Positions 52,232 to 61,772 are shown, counted from the first letter of the stretch. The stretch is 64,000 nucleotides of DNA from CAVZBW01 sp963778465 (GCA_963778465.1 CAVZUK010000002.1:558001-622000); one strand, 5' to 3'. Numbers and translations are program-made. The notes: generated from the letters alone by a model not told the origin.

Positions 52232-53467
52232 TCAGCCGGCGCTGAGTACGCTCACCAGGACGTCATCGGCGCCCGGCAGGCCCACCAGGGCCAGCCCGAC
52301 CGGCAGGCCCTCCGCTCTGGCTCCCGGGACCACGACGACCGGCGCGCCCGCCATGCCGGCAGGCGCGGTCAGTGAGAGCGTCCGGGACCTGAGGTCTTCC
52401 TTGGCCTCCCCGGCGAGCGCCGATGTGGGTGCGGGCCCGGAAGCCGCCGGCTGGACCATGACCGCTCCGTCGCCGACCAGCGCTCGCAGAGCGGATCGCA
52501 CCTCGTCACGAACCGGCCCGGCCGCGGCCGCGGTTGCGGGATCGGCCGCGGCGGCCGCGGCGAAGCGGGCAGCAACGCCCGGGCCGAGAGCGGGCCGGCG
52601 CCGGGTGATCCACTCGCCGTGCTGCCCCCAGGCCTCGACCAGCTGGATGGCGCGGAAGGCATGGACGATGCGCGCCGTCGCCCGAGCTCCGGCGAACTCG
52701 CCCTCGTCGAGCTCCAGACCGAGCCGGTCCGCCAGTCGGTCGGCGGCCTGGCGGAGGGCGCTGCGGGCCTCTCGGTCGGCCAGCGCGAACAGATCGGTGG
52801 CGACGACCATTCTGCGGATGGGCTGCACCGTGTCCCTCGCCACGTGAGCGGGCCAGGACGCGGGTGGGAGGGAGGCCCCCGCCCGCAGCGCGTGCCACCC
52901 CGCAGCGAGGACGACCGGGTTCGCGGCCAGCAGGCCGATCGTGTCGAAGGTGGGAGCGAGCGGCACCATACCCGCGGTGTCGACGATCCCCTGGGTCGGC
53001 CGGATGCCCCAGATCCCGCAGTAGGAGGCGGGGACGCGGATCGATCCCCCCGTGTCGGTGCCGAGCGCCAGGTCCACGACACGACCGGCGACGGCGGACG
53101 CGGATCCGGCCGACGAGCCGCCGGGAATCCGTCCGGGCGCGGCGGGATTGTCGGGCGTGCCGTAGTGGACGTTGGTCCCGGAGAGGCTGAAGGCCAGCTC
53201 GTCGGTGACGGTCTTCCCCCAGAGGTCCGCGCCGGCGTCGAGCAGGGCGGCCACCGTGGGCGCGTGCCGGTGCGCCACCGGCGCCTCGCCGAGCCAGTCC
53301 GGGTTGCCGGCCCCCGTCCTCGTGCCCGCCACGTCGAGCAGGTCCTTCACCGCGAAACGAAGACCCTCGAGCGGCCCGCCGGGCGACCCCTCGGCGAGCC
53401 GCTCCGGCCCGAGGACGAAGCAGCCGAGCGGATCGGCCGCGGTTCGTGTGGTGGGGATCCCCGGCAT
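52232..53467 (-). CDS. Amidase-signature family hydrolase
   Basis: 411 residues from ATG 53467. The Ser-cisSer-Lys triad appears in FAVKDLLDVAG (Lys), GGSSAGSASAVAG and GTDTGGSIRVPASYCG (Ser). Length is near the lower end of the family. It hydrolyses an amide or arylamide; substrate unknown. Divergent from the isochorismatase-like gene, 60 bases away. Confidence 0.92.
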   Translation of the reverse strand: MPGIPTTRTAADPLGCFVLGPERLAEGSPGGPLEGLRFAVKDLLDVAGTRTGAGNPDWLGEAPVAHRHAPTVAALLDAGADLWGKTVTDELAFSLSGTNVHYGTPDNPAAPGRIPGGSSAGSASAVAGRVVDLALGTDTGGSIRVPASYCGIWGIRPTQGIVDTAGMVPLAPTFDTIGLLAANPVVLAAGWHALRAGASLPPASWPAHVARDTVQPIRRMVVATDLFALADREARSALRQAADRLADRLGLELDEGEFAGARATARIVHAFRAIQLVEAWGQHGEWITRRRPALGPGVAARFAAAAAADPATAAAAGPVRDEVRSALRALVGDGAVMVQPAASGPAPTSALAGEAKEDLRSRTLSLTAPAGMAGAPVVVVPGARAEGLPVGLALVGLPGADDVLVSVLSAG

Positions 53468-53527
53468 AGACGATTCGCTCCGGGATTGTACGGGTCCACC
53501 CCCGGCGGCGGGGATTACATTCGCTTC

Positions 53528-54280
53528 ATGCGACCACTCGGTCCGCCTCGCAACGCCTGGGCGGCCGAGCCCGGCCGCATCGACCTCGGACGCCGGCGCC
53601 TGCCGCTGCGCCCGGTCGAGGTGCCGGCCACCCCGCAGGACCTCGTCCTGGACGTGGGTCGCTGCGCCATGGTCGTCGTCGACATGCAAAACGACTTCTG
53701 CCACGCCGAGGGGTGGCTCGCCCGCAACGGGGTCGACGTCACCCCGGCCAGAGCGCCGATCCCCGTCCTCGGGCGGCTCCTACCGGCGCTGCGGTCGGGC
53801 GACGTCCCGGTGCTCTGGCTCAACTGGGGCAACCGACCCGATCGGGCGAACGTCCCACCCGGCGTGGCCCACGTCTACGACCCCGGGGGCCGGGGCGTGG
53901 GTCTCGGCCATCCGTTGCCGGGGTCGGGATCCCGCGTGCTCGAGCGCGGCAGCTGGTCGGCCGCGGTGGTCGACGAGCTGGCACCGGACCCGGGCGACCT
54001 CCGCGTGGACAAGTACCGGATGAGCGGGTTCTTCGACACCGAGCTCGACAGCGTGCTGCGCAACCTCGACGTCACGACCCTGCTCTTCGGCGGCGTCAAC
54101 GCCGACCAGTGCGTGCTCGCCACCCTGACCGACGCCGCATGCCTCGGGTACGACTGCATCTTCCTCTCCGACTGCTGCGCCACGACCTCGCCGACCTTTT
54201 GCTGGGAGGCCACGCTCTACAACGTGGCGCAGTGCTTCGGGTTCGTCACCACGGCCGAGGAGCTGCTCGCCCGCCTGTAG
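53528..54280 (+). CDS. Isochorismatase-like cysteine hydrolase
   Basis: 250 residues from ATG 53528. Asp in VVVDMQNDF, Lys in RVDKYRMSGF and Cys in GGVNADQCVLATLTD make the catalytic triad of nicotinamidase/carbamoylase-type hydrolases. An N-terminal extension of about 40 residues precedes the core. It may cleave a carbamoyl group or amide, fitting the adjacent amidase. Confidence 0.92.
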   Translation: MRPLGPPRNAWAAEPGRIDLGRRRLPLRPVEVPATPQDLVLDVGRCAMVVVDMQNDFCHAEGWLARNGVDVTPARAPIPVLGRLLPALRSGDVPVLWLNWGNRPDRANVPPGVAHVYDPGGRGVGLGHPLPGSGSRVLERGSWSAAVVDELAPDPGDLRVDKYRMSGFFDTELDSVLRNLDVTTLLFGGVNADQCVLATLTDAACLGYDCIFLSDCCATTSPTFCWEATLYNVAQCFGFVTTAEELLARL

Positions 54281-54381
54281 GGGACGCGCCGGCGGGATGC
54301 CCTGAAGGGCTTCTTGGGCCGTCCGCCGTGGTCGTATGCCAGGCTGGGCCTCCCCGGATCGCGGAGCCAAGGAGGTGGGGG

Positions 54382-56058
54382 ATGGTCGAGCTGGCAATAC
54401 GAGGCGGCACCATCGTGGACGGGACCGGTGCGCCTCCGCGGCAAGGTGACGTCGGCATCGCCGACGGACGGATCGTCGAGGTCGGCGACCGGGTGGTCGC
54501 ACCGCGCGAGATCGATGCCTCGGGCCTGCTGGTTGCCCCGGGCTTCCTGGACATCCACACGCACTACGACCCCCAGGTGCTGTGGGACCGCGCCCTCACC
54601 CCATCGAGCTGGCACGGCGTGACGGGCGTGGTCGCCGGCAACTGTGGCTACAGCATCGCCCCGACGCGATCAGGCGGCGAGGGCACGCTGCTACGGACGC
54701 TCGACAAGGTGGAGGACATGCGCCTGGCCACCCTCGAGGCCGGCATCCAGTGGGACTTCGAGACCTACCCCGAGTACCTCGAGGCGGTGCGACGCCGGGG
54801 CACGCTGATCAACTTCGGGGGGTACGTCGGGCACACGCCCGTACGCATCTACGTGATGGGTGACGAGGCCTACGAGCGGCCCGCCACCGACGCCGAGATC
54901 GACCGGATGAAGGAGGTCGTGGCGAGTTCGATCCTCGGAGGGGCGCTCGGTTTCTCCACCGACCGGGCGGGCTTCCACCTGGGCGACGGCGGGAGGCCCG
55001 TCCCCTCGATGGCCGCCACCCAGGAGGAGACGGAGGCGCTGATCCGCGTCACCGCCGAGCTGGGGCAGGGCACGGTGCACGTGGCCGCGGGCAACGACTA
55101 CGCATGGCTCTACGAGCTGGCGCCGGCGTTGGGCCGCCCGATCAACCGGTCGTCGATCCTCACCTACCCGCCCGAGGTCCGCCAGGCGCGCTCGCACCTG
55201 GAGAAGCTCGCCGAGCACGAGTCGGCGCGGCGCCGGGGCGCCGACGTCTGGGTGCAGGTGTCCTGCCGACCGATCGAGCAGGAGATCCTCATGGTGGAGC
55301 CCACCTCGTTCTACGTGATGTCCTCCTTCTCGGACTTCGTCGCCGCCGACCGCGACGGCCGCCTCCGCCTCCTGGCCGATCCCGACTGGCGTGCGAGGGT
55401 GGAGCGGGACCTCGACGACAACGGGCTGCTCCGCACCCGCTGGAGCGAGGCGATCGTCGTCGAGTCCCCAGAAAACCCCGACCTGGTCGGTCGGTCGATC
55501 GGGGAGATCGCGGCCGGCCGCGCGGCGACGCCGTTCGGCGCCCTGTGCCAGCTGGCGATCGCCGACGGGCTGCTCACGCGTGTCCGCATCACCTTCGCCA
55601 ACGACGACGTCGACGGGGTGACCCAGCTGCTCAACGGGGAGGGCTGCATCCTCGGGCTCTCCGACGCCGGTGCGCACGTCAGCCAGATCTGCGACGCCGT
55701 CCTGCCGACCGACTTCCTCGCCAACTGGGTCCGCGATCGCGAGGTCATGTCGATCGAGCGGGGGATCCGCAAGCTCACCGGCGAGCTCGCCGACGTGCTC
55801 GAGCTCGACCGGGGCTACCTCCGCCCCGGTGCTCCGGCCGACGTCGTCGTGCTCGACTACGAGCGGCTGGCGCCCGGCCCGATACGCAGGGTGCGCGACT
55901 TTCCCGCCGGGGGCGAACGCCTCGTCGCCGACCGCCCGGTCGGGGTCGACCACATCCTGGTCAACGGCGTGTCGATCCGCCGCGAGGGGTCGCCCGATCC
56001 CTCGGGCGAGGAGGCGATGCCCGGCGCGATCCTCACCACCGACCCCAAGGAGGCGTGA
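54382..56058 (+). CDS. N-acyl-D-amino-acid deacylase-like amidohydrolase
   Basis: 558 residues from ATG 54382 with AAGGAGGTGGGGG before it. The metal site GFLDIHTHYDPQVLWD, the GVTGVVAGNCGYSIAP segment and the C-terminal composite domain PGAPADVVVLDYE match D-aminoacylase/dihydroorotase-like enzymes of about 500 residues. It would act on N-acyl-D-amino acids or a hydantoin-like compound. TGATG overlap joins it to the next amidohydrolase. Confidence 0.9.
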   Translation: MVELAIRGGTIVDGTGAPPRQGDVGIADGRIVEVGDRVVAPREIDASGLLVAPGFLDIHTHYDPQVLWDRALTPSSWHGVTGVVAGNCGYSIAPTRSGGEGTLLRTLDKVEDMRLATLEAGIQWDFETYPEYLEAVRRRGTLINFGGYVGHTPVRIYVMGDEAYERPATDAEIDRMKEVVASSILGGALGFSTDRAGFHLGDGGRPVPSMAATQEETEALIRVTAELGQGTVHVAAGNDYAWLYELAPALGRPINRSSILTYPPEVRQARSHLEKLAEHESARRRGADVWVQVSCRPIEQEILMVEPTSFYVMSSFSDFVAADRDGRLRLLADPDWRARVERDLDDNGLLRTRWSEAIVVESPENPDLVGRSIGEIAAGRAATPFGALCQLAIADGLLTRVRITFANDDVDGVTQLLNGEGCILGLSDAGAHVSQICDAVLPTDFLANWVRDREVMSIERGIRKLTGELADVLELDRGYLRPGAPADVVVLDYERLAPGPIRRVRDFPAGGERLVADRPVGVDHILVNGVSIRREGSPDPSGEEAMPGAILTTDPKEA

Positions 56059-57278
56059 TGGCCGACATCGTCGAGAAGCTGATGGGCCTGGGGGACGCCG
56101 GCGCAGAGGTGGTGCTCCGGAAGGACCCCGTTCCCGCGACGCGGACCCACCCCGTCGTCTCCGTGGACGACCACGTCATCGAGCCTCCCGAGACCTTCCA
56201 GGGCCGGATGCCCGCGAGGCTCTCCGCCGCGGGGCCGAGGATCGAGCGCGCCGAGGGCGTCGACTACTGGATCTTCGAGGACGACCGGGTGCCGCTGCTC
56301 GGGGTGGAGGGCTTCCAGAGCTGGGAGCCCGGCAAGGCGCACCTCGGTCCGATCACCTTCGAGGAGTTCCGGCCGGGCGTATGGCAGATCGAGGAGCGGG
56401 TCCGGGACATGGACCGAAACGGCGTGATCGCCTCGCTCAATTTCCCCTCCGCCATCTTCGGCTTTGCCGGGCAACGGTTCATGCGGATGAAGGATCCCGA
56501 GCTCGGGCTGGCGTCGATGCGCGCCTACAACGACTGGATCATCGACGAGTGGGCCGCGCCCCACCCGGACCGGATCATCCCGTGCCAGCTGACCTGGTTG
56601 CCGGATCCCGAGGTCGCCGCGGCCGAGGTCCGCCGCAACGCCGAGCGCGGCTTCAAGGCCGTGACGTTCAGCGAGAACCCCGAGAAGCTCGGGCTCCCCT
56701 CCATCTACCGGGACGACTGGGACCCGTTCCTGCGCGCCTGCGAGGAGACCGGGACGGTCGTGAACCTCCACGTGGGGTCGTCGTCGGAGACGATGTTCCC
56801 CTCCACGGACTCCGATCTGTCGGTCCTGGGCGTGCTGTTCCCCGTGAACGCCTTCGCCTCGGCGGCGGACTGGCTCTTCGCGCGGGTCCCGGTCCGGTTC
56901 CCCGAGCTCAAGATCGTCCTGTCCGAGGGGGGCATCGGTTGGGTCCCGATGCTGCTCGATCGGCTGAGCTACATGGCACGGGAAAACGATCGCCGCGCCG
57001 ACTTCGGCGGCCTGACCCCCGTCGAGGTGTTCCGCCGGAACTTCTGGTTCGCCTCCTTCTCCGACGAGCGCACCCTGGCGCTCCGTGACGAGGTCGGGAT
57101 CGACCGGATCATGTTCGAGACCGACTACCCGCACTCGGACTCGTCGTGGCCGCGTACCCAGGACATCGTCGCCGCACAGCTGGCCGGGGTGCCCGGACAC
57201 GAGGCGGATCGCATGACGTACCGCAACGCCGCCGACCTCTACCGGCACGCCCTGCCGCCCGACCTGGCCGCCTCGTAG
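56058..57278 (+). CDS. Amidohydrolase-2 family metal-dependent hydrolase
   Basis: 406 residues. SVDDHVIEPPETFQGRMPAR, VVNLHVGSSSETMFPS, LSEGGIGWVPMLLDRLSYMA and IMFETDYPHSDSSWP are the conserved points, shared with the 33338/36006 pair. ATG at 56058 overlaps the stop of the D-aminoacylase-like gene. The 3' end is four bases from the MFS gene, convergent. Confidence 0.91.
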   Translation: MADIVEKLMGLGDAGAEVVLRKDPVPATRTHPVVSVDDHVIEPPETFQGRMPARLSAAGPRIERAEGVDYWIFEDDRVPLLGVEGFQSWEPGKAHLGPITFEEFRPGVWQIEERVRDMDRNGVIASLNFPSAIFGFAGQRFMRMKDPELGLASMRAYNDWIIDEWAAPHPDRIIPCQLTWLPDPEVAAAEVRRNAERGFKAVTFSENPEKLGLPSIYRDDWDPFLRACEETGTVVNLHVGSSSETMFPSTDSDLSVLGVLFPVNAFASAADWLFARVPVRFPELKIVLSEGGIGWVPMLLDRLSYMARENDRRADFGGLTPVEVFRRNFWFASFSDERTLALRDEVGIDRIMFETDYPHSDSSWPRTQDIVAAQLAGVPGHEADRMTYRNAADLYRHALPPDLAAS

Positions 57279-57282
57279 AGGC

Positions 57283-58752
57283 TCACGTCGGCGACCCGTC
57301 TCCCGAAGCCTCGACGGCCGGGGCGACCGGCCATTCCTTGCGCATCGACAGGGGCGCCACCAGCCCCCGGCGGACCAGGCAGGCGCGCAGCGCCATGGCC
57401 ACGGCCGCGCACCCGAGCACGAGGAGGGCGAAGATCCGCAGTGTGGTGTTGAACGAGTCCGACGCGGCGTGGCCATGGCGTTCCAGCCCGCCGATGATGG
57501 CCGCGGCTGCGGCCACGCCGACGCCACCCATGGTCACGACCACGGAGAGCACGACGCCCGACGCCTCGCCTGCCCTCTCGGTGCTGACCAGCTCCTGCGT
57601 CCCCACGTTGGCGAAGGTCCACCCGGTCCCGAGGCCGAGGCCGCAGACCGCGAACACGACGACGTAGGCCCACCAGTCGACGACCACGGAGAGGCCGATG
57701 AGGGACACGCCCGCGACCAGGGCCGCCCCGGCCATGATGGCCGCCGGTCCCGCCTTGGGCGCCAGCCGGGCCCCGAGCGGACCCGAGGCGGCGACCGCGA
57801 TAGAGGGCGCGAGGAAGACCGCGCCGGCGGCCAGCGGGCTCAGTCCCCGGCTCTCTTGGAGGTAGAGCGACGCGACGAAGATCGTCGCGGCGTAGGCCAT
57901 GTTGGAGGTGGCACCCATGCTCGTCACGAGCACATAGGGCAGGTTGCGGAAGAGGCGCAGGTCGACGAGCGGATGCGTTGACCGGTGCTCGTGCACGAAG
58001 AAGGCCACGACCAAGCCGGCGGCGCCGGCGAAGGCGACGACCGTGGCGGCCGAGACCCAGCCCCAGGCCGCGCCCTGGTCGACGCCGATGCTGAACGCGG
58101 CGATCCCTCCCGCGATCAGCGCACAGCCGAGGTAGTCGATCTTGATCGAGGCACCCTCCTCCCGACTGTCGGGCACCGCCCGGAGAGCGATCAGCAGGGA
58201 GGCCAGGGCGAGCGCGGCCAGCAGCCAGAAGATCCACCGCCAGCCCGGGCCGCCGGAGAGGCCGCCGCCGACGAAGGGGCCGAGGGCGGTGCCGACGTTC
58301 GCCAGCGCGAACAGGAAGCCGAGTGCGCGGGCTCTCCCCTTCTCGGGGTAGGCGTTCGAGACGACCGCGATCCCGACGGGGAAGATCAGCGCCGCGCCAA
58401 CTCCCTGCAGGATGCGACAGCCGATCAGGCTCGGCAGGTCGGGGGAGACGGCGGCGCCCACCGAGGTCGCGGCGAACAGCGCGACGCCCGCGAGCAGGGC
58501 CCGTCGTCGACCGAACAGGTCGCCCAGCCGCCCACCGACGATGAACATCGAGCCGGCGGTCAGCATGTACGCCGAGATCGTCCACTGGGCCGCCTGTGTC
58601 GACGCGTCGAAGGAACGAGCGATGTCCGGGAGGGCGAGGTTGAGCGCGAAGAAGTCGAGCTGGATGCAGAACAGGGCCAGCGAGACGGCCGCCAGGACGG
58701 CGCGGCGTGGCGCGCCTCGGGCGGAGTCGGTTGCCCCGGCGGTCGGCGTCAT
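57283..58752 (-). CDS. MFS transporter, DHA2/EmrB-like, 14 helices
   Basis: 489 residues. Motif ALNLALPDIARSF, the loop-2 GRLGDLFGRRRALLAG and TMs throughout give the drug:proton antiporter layout. C-terminal cytoplasmic tail of about 30 residues. Last of the VOC-GNAT-MFS minus-strand group; could export a product or drug and be selected together with an acetyltransferase. Confidence 0.93.
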   Translation of the reverse strand: MTPTAGATDSARGAPRRAVLAAVSLALFCIQLDFFALNLALPDIARSFDASTQAAQWTISAYMLTAGSMFIVGGRLGDLFGRRRALLAGVALFAATSVGAAVSPDLPSLIGCRILQGVGAALIFPVGIAVVSNAYPEKGRARALGFLFALANVGTALGPFVGGGLSGGPGWRWIFWLLAALALASLLIALRAVPDSREEGASIKIDYLGCALIAGGIAAFSIGVDQGAAWGWVSAATVVAFAGAAGLVVAFFVHEHRSTHPLVDLRLFRNLPYVLVTSMGATSNMAYAATIFVASLYLQESRGLSPLAAGAVFLAPSIAVAASGPLGARLAPKAGPAAIMAGAALVAGVSLIGLSVVVDWWAYVVVFAVCGLGLGTGWTFANVGTQELVSTERAGEASGVVLSVVVTMGGVGVAAAAAIIGGLERHGHAASDSFNTTLRIFALLVLGCAAVAMALRACLVRRGLVAPLSMRKEWPVAPAVEASGDGSPT

Positions 58753-58758
58753 CGCCGG

Positions 58759-59940
58759 TCAGTCCCCGATCCCCGGGCCGGCTGGTCGGCGTGCCAGCCT
58801 TTGCCGGAGCCCTGCGCGGACCTCCGGCCAGTCGCCCGAGGTGACGGCGTAGTGCGCGGAGTCCCGCACCGTGCCGTCCGCACCCGGTCGATCGCAACGC
58901 GCGATCCCCTCGAAGGACGCGCCGAGCGCCTCGATCGCCGCTCGCGAGCGCAGGTTGCGCACGTCGGTGCACAGCCGTACACGCCGGACGCCCCAGGCCT
59001 CGAAGGCATGGCTGAGCATCAGCAGCTTGGCGTCGGCGTTGACGCCGCTCCGCCAGACCGACGGGACGAGCCAGGTCGCGCCGATCTCGACGGAGTCCGG
59101 GAGCCCGTCCGACCGGCGCTCGGGATGGTCGGGGGGCCAACGCCACGGGGCGGGCTCGAGGAAGCTCGTGGTGCCGACCACCCTGCCGTCGCGCTGGCGC
59201 ACGACCACCAGGGGGATGGCCTCGCCCCGGGATCGACGGTCCTCGGCCGCCTCGAGGTAGTGGTCGAAGGAGGGCCGCGTGCGGGGCACGAACGCGAACT
59301 CGAGGGGCGGCATCTCCGTCGCCGCCTCCCACAGACCGGCGGCGTGGCGGCGGGCCAGGGGCTCGAGGCGCACGCGGCTCCCGGCCAGCGCCCCTCGGAG
59401 CAGGACGGGCTCGACGTTCTCGACCGGCTCGAGGGCCGGCTCCCTCTTCCCCTCGAGGTCCCGGTAGAGGAGGGCGAGATCGAGGCGGCGATCGAACTTC
59501 TCTCCGACGGCCGGCAGGACGCCCGCCTCCCGGAAGCCGGCGCCACGATGGAGGGCCAGCGACGCCGTGTTGGAGGCCTCGATCGCGGCGACGAGCACCC
59601 CCTTGCCGATGCGGCGGCCCCGCTCGACGAGCTCCCCCAGCAGGAGGCGACCGGTGCCGAGGCCCCGGCGCTCGCGGGTCACGTAGATCGACACCTCGGC
59701 GGTCGGCCGGTAGCCGGGGAGCGGCCGGAAGTCGCCGAGGCTGGCGAAGCCCACGACCTCGTCGCCGTCGGCGGCGACCAGGACCGGGTAGCGGCGCTCG
59801 GCCTGGCGTGCGAGCCAGCCCCGGCGCTCCTCGAGCGTGACGGGCTGGTCGCGCCACACGGCGGTCGTGTGGGCGATCACGTCGTTGTAGATGTCGACGA
59901 TGGCGGCGAGGTCCTCGTCGTTGGCCTCCCGGATCAGCAC
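58759..59940 (-). CDS. Fusion of two GNAT acetyltransferases
   Basis: 393 residues. The first part (1-170) is phosphinothricin acetyltransferase-like: IREANDEDLAAIVDIYNDVI, then VSIYVTRERRGLGTGRLLL as the acetyl-CoA loop. The second part (185-393) is a RimJ/L-like GNAT: RVRLEPLARRHAAGLW, EIGATWLVPSVWRSGVNADA and VRRVRLCTDVRNLRSRAAIE. Each alone would be normal size. Ends six bases before the MFS start, so likely cotranscribed. Confidence 0.9.
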   Translation of the reverse strand: MLIREANDEDLAAIVDIYNDVIAHTTAVWRDQPVTLEERRGWLARQAERRYPVLVAADGDEVVGFASLGDFRPLPGYRPTAEVSIYVTRERRGLGTGRLLLGELVERGRRIGKGVLVAAIEASNTASLALHRGAGFREAGVLPAVGEKFDRRLDLALLYRDLEGKREPALEPVENVEPVLLRGALAGSRVRLEPLARRHAAGLWEAATEMPPLEFAFVPRTRPSFDHYLEAAEDRRSRGEAIPLVVVRQRDGRVVGTTSFLEPAPWRWPPDHPERRSDGLPDSVEIGATWLVPSVWRSGVNADAKLLMLSHAFEAWGVRRVRLCTDVRNLRSRAAIEALGASFEGIARCDRPGADGTVRDSAHYAVTSGDWPEVRAGLRQRLARRPAGPGIGD

Positions 59941-59982
59941 GTCGATCGCCCGCGCTCCTCGCCGCGGGGCGCGCCCCGGCGG

Positions 59983-60399
59983 TCAGGGGGCAGAGGGAGC
60001 CCGGCCCACCTCCTGCACCAGCCATCCGTTGCCGTCCGGGTCGGAAAAGGCGAGGAAGGAGTTGTAGTCCCTCCGGTCGGGATCGGCGCCGGCTTCCTGC
60101 CGGCCGTCTTCGAAGTGGAAGACGTCGCTCACCTCCGCTCCTCGCCCGGCCAGCTCCGAACGCGCCGCGTCGATGTCGGGGACGACCAGATGGAGGCCCT
60201 GGAGGGAGCCGGCGGCCGCGGGGTTCGCCATCAGGGCGATCGCGCAGGCCGAGCCCGGGGGGCTTAACTGCACCACGCGGAAGTCCTCCCCGGCCCGCTG
60301 GTCGACGACCAGGTCGAACCCGGCCCGATCGAGGTAGAAGACCTTGGCACGGTCCACGTCGGAGACGGGGACCACGATGAGCTCGAGCTTCCAGTCCAA
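59983..60399 (-). CDS. VOC-family (glyoxalase-like) protein
   Basis: 138 residues starting at TTG 60399, which follows AAGGGAGATCC; GTG 60417 is possible. LELIVVPVSDVDRAKVFYLD, GLHLVVPDIDAARSELAGRG and FLAFSDPDGNGWLVQEV show the paired beta-alpha-beta repeats of VOC enzymes. Function unknown (dioxygenase, resistance or isomerase types are all in this family). Heads the VOC-GNAT-MFS group. Confidence 0.88.
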   Translation of the reverse strand: MDWKLELIVVPVSDVDRAKVFYLDRAGFDLVVDQRAGEDFRVVQLSPPGSACAIALMANPAAAGSLQGLHLVVPDIDAARSELAGRGAEVSDVFHFEDGRQEAGADPDRRDYNSFLAFSDPDGNGWLVQEVGRAPSAP

Positions 60400-60536
60400 G
60401 GTCGGATCTCCCTTCACCGTTCCCGGTCCACGTTGCCCGGGAGGTGGACGGTCGAGCGTGCGGAATCTCATCGGTGGCCCGACGGCGATGGCTGCCGGAC
60501 CGCTGAGTTTTTCCCCGGCCGGTCGTCCACACCGAC

Positions 60537-60863
60537 ATGGATGGCATCGCTCCCTGGGCCCGGGTCGTCCTCGAGTGGCCGGACCGTGTGGTGCTGACGA
60601 TGCTCCTCGGTGGCGACGATCGCCCCGACCTCGGCACGGTCGAGGGCCTGGCCCGGCTCGGGCTGGCGGCCCGCCGCGGGGGGTGCCGCATGCACCTCCG
60701 GGAGGTGACGCCCGCGCTGGCGGAGCTCCTCGAGCTGGCGGGCCTCTCGAGGGAGCTGGGCGCGCCGCCCGCGTCAGCGAGGGAGGTGGTCGGGCAGGCC
60801 AAAGGCGGGGAAGACCCGCTCGGTGTCCAAGAAGGAGTGGATGCCGCAGATGAGACCACCTGA
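60537..60863 (+). CDS. STAS-like protein, convergent overlap with the sigma gene
   Basis: 108 residues. RPDLGTVEGLARLGLAARRG and LREVTPALAELLELAGL follow the STAS (anti-anti-sigma-like) helix pattern. The last 30 codons (about 60774-60863) lie antisense to the end of the sigma-factor gene, and the sequence there (GQAKGGEDPLGVQEGVDAAD) is set by that gene. I recall similar STAS proteins in other actinomycetes with such tails. Start from ATG 60537; translation not proved. Confidence 0.55.
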   Translation: MDGIAPWARVVLEWPDRVVLTMLLGGDDRPDLGTVEGLARLGLAARRGGCRMHLREVTPALAELLELAGLSRELGAPPASAREVVGQAKGGEDPLGVQEGVDAADETT

Positions 60864-61772
60864 GACCTCGATGACCTGGAGGGCCCAGGGTCGGTGGCCA
60901 CCCTCGGGGTCGACGCGGTACTGGGCGTAGGCCTGGGTCCCGTTGGCGTCGACCGGGAGCAGAACCGACCCCCGGCAGCCCGAGCCGGGCCCGAGCATCC
61001 AGTGGCCGATGTCCTCTGCGCCCCGGAGCCACATGGCATAGGGCGGCATGGTCTGGACCGCGTCCTCGCGCAGCAGGGACACGAGGCGCTCGACGTCGTA
61101 GCGCTCGAAGGCCTCGACGTAGCGGCCGAGGAGCTCGCGCTGCTCATCGTCGAGGTCGCCGAGGGGCGGTCCGGAGTCGACGGTCGCGAGGGTGGCGCGA
61201 GCGCGCTGCAGCGCCGAGTTCACGGCCGGCACGCTCGTGTCGAGCAGCTCCGCCACCTCGGAGGCCTGCCACCGCAGCACCTCGCAGAGGATCAGCGCCG
61301 CTCGCTGCCGGGCGGGGAGGTGCTGAAGGGCGGCCACGAACGCCAGGCGGATCGAGTCCCGCTCGACCGTCACCTCCGCCGGGTCGGCCTCGGGGGGCAG
61401 GACCCGGTCGTCGGCGATCGGCGAGATCCAGCTGCCCTCCGGGAGGACCCCCTCGAGCGACGACTCCACGGGCGGGCGCGACGACCCGAGCTCCATCGGC
61501 CTGGCCCGACGCTGCCGGCTCCGGAGGGCGTCGAGGCAGACGTTGGTGGCGATCCGGTAGAGCCACGACCGCACGCTCGAGCGACCCTCGAAGCTCCCGG
61601 CCGCCCGCCAGGCCCTGACCATCGTCTCTTGGACCGCGTCCTCGGCGTCGAAGCCCGAGCCGAGCATGCGGTAGCAGTAGGCGGTCAGCTCGCGGCGATA
61701 GGTCTCGAGCTGGGTCGGTGAGAGGGCATCGGAGCTCAGCGCCACTCCCCTGCATGCTACGGCGGGCTCCAT
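60774..61772 (-). CDS. ECF-like sigma-70 factor with SnoaL-like C-terminal domain
   Basis: 332 residues from ATG 61772. Region 2: RELTAYCYRMLGSGFDAEDA and WLYRIATNVCLDALRSRQRR; region 4: LPARQRAALILCEVLRWQAS, EVAELLDTSVPAVNSALQRA. A SnoaL-like fold (RYVEAFERYDVERLVSLLRE) follows. This is the TIGR02960/SigG-type group, in which the tail modulates activity instead of an anti-sigma. Overlaps the STAS-like gene at its 3' end. Confidence 0.93.
   Translation of the reverse strand: MEPAVACRGVALSSDALSPTQLETYRRELTAYCYRMLGSGFDAEDAVQETMVRAWRAAGSFEGRSSVRSWLYRIATNVCLDALRSRQRRARPMELGSSRPPVESSLEGVLPEGSWISPIADDRVLPPEADPAEVTVERDSIRLAFVAALQHLPARQRAALILCEVLRWQASEVAELLDTSVPAVNSALQRARATLATVDSGPPLGDLDDEQRELLGRYVEAFERYDVERLVSLLREDAVQTMPPYAMWLRGAEDIGHWMLGPGSGCRGSVLLPVDANGTQAYAQYRVDPEGGHRPWALQVIEVSGGLICGIHSFLDTERVFPAFGLPDHLPR

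Noticed and set aside
57239..61147. 1302-codon minus-strand frame
   Set aside because: Out-of-frame shadow of MFS, GNAT, VOC and sigma genes; composition Arg/Gly/Pro-rich and no motif.
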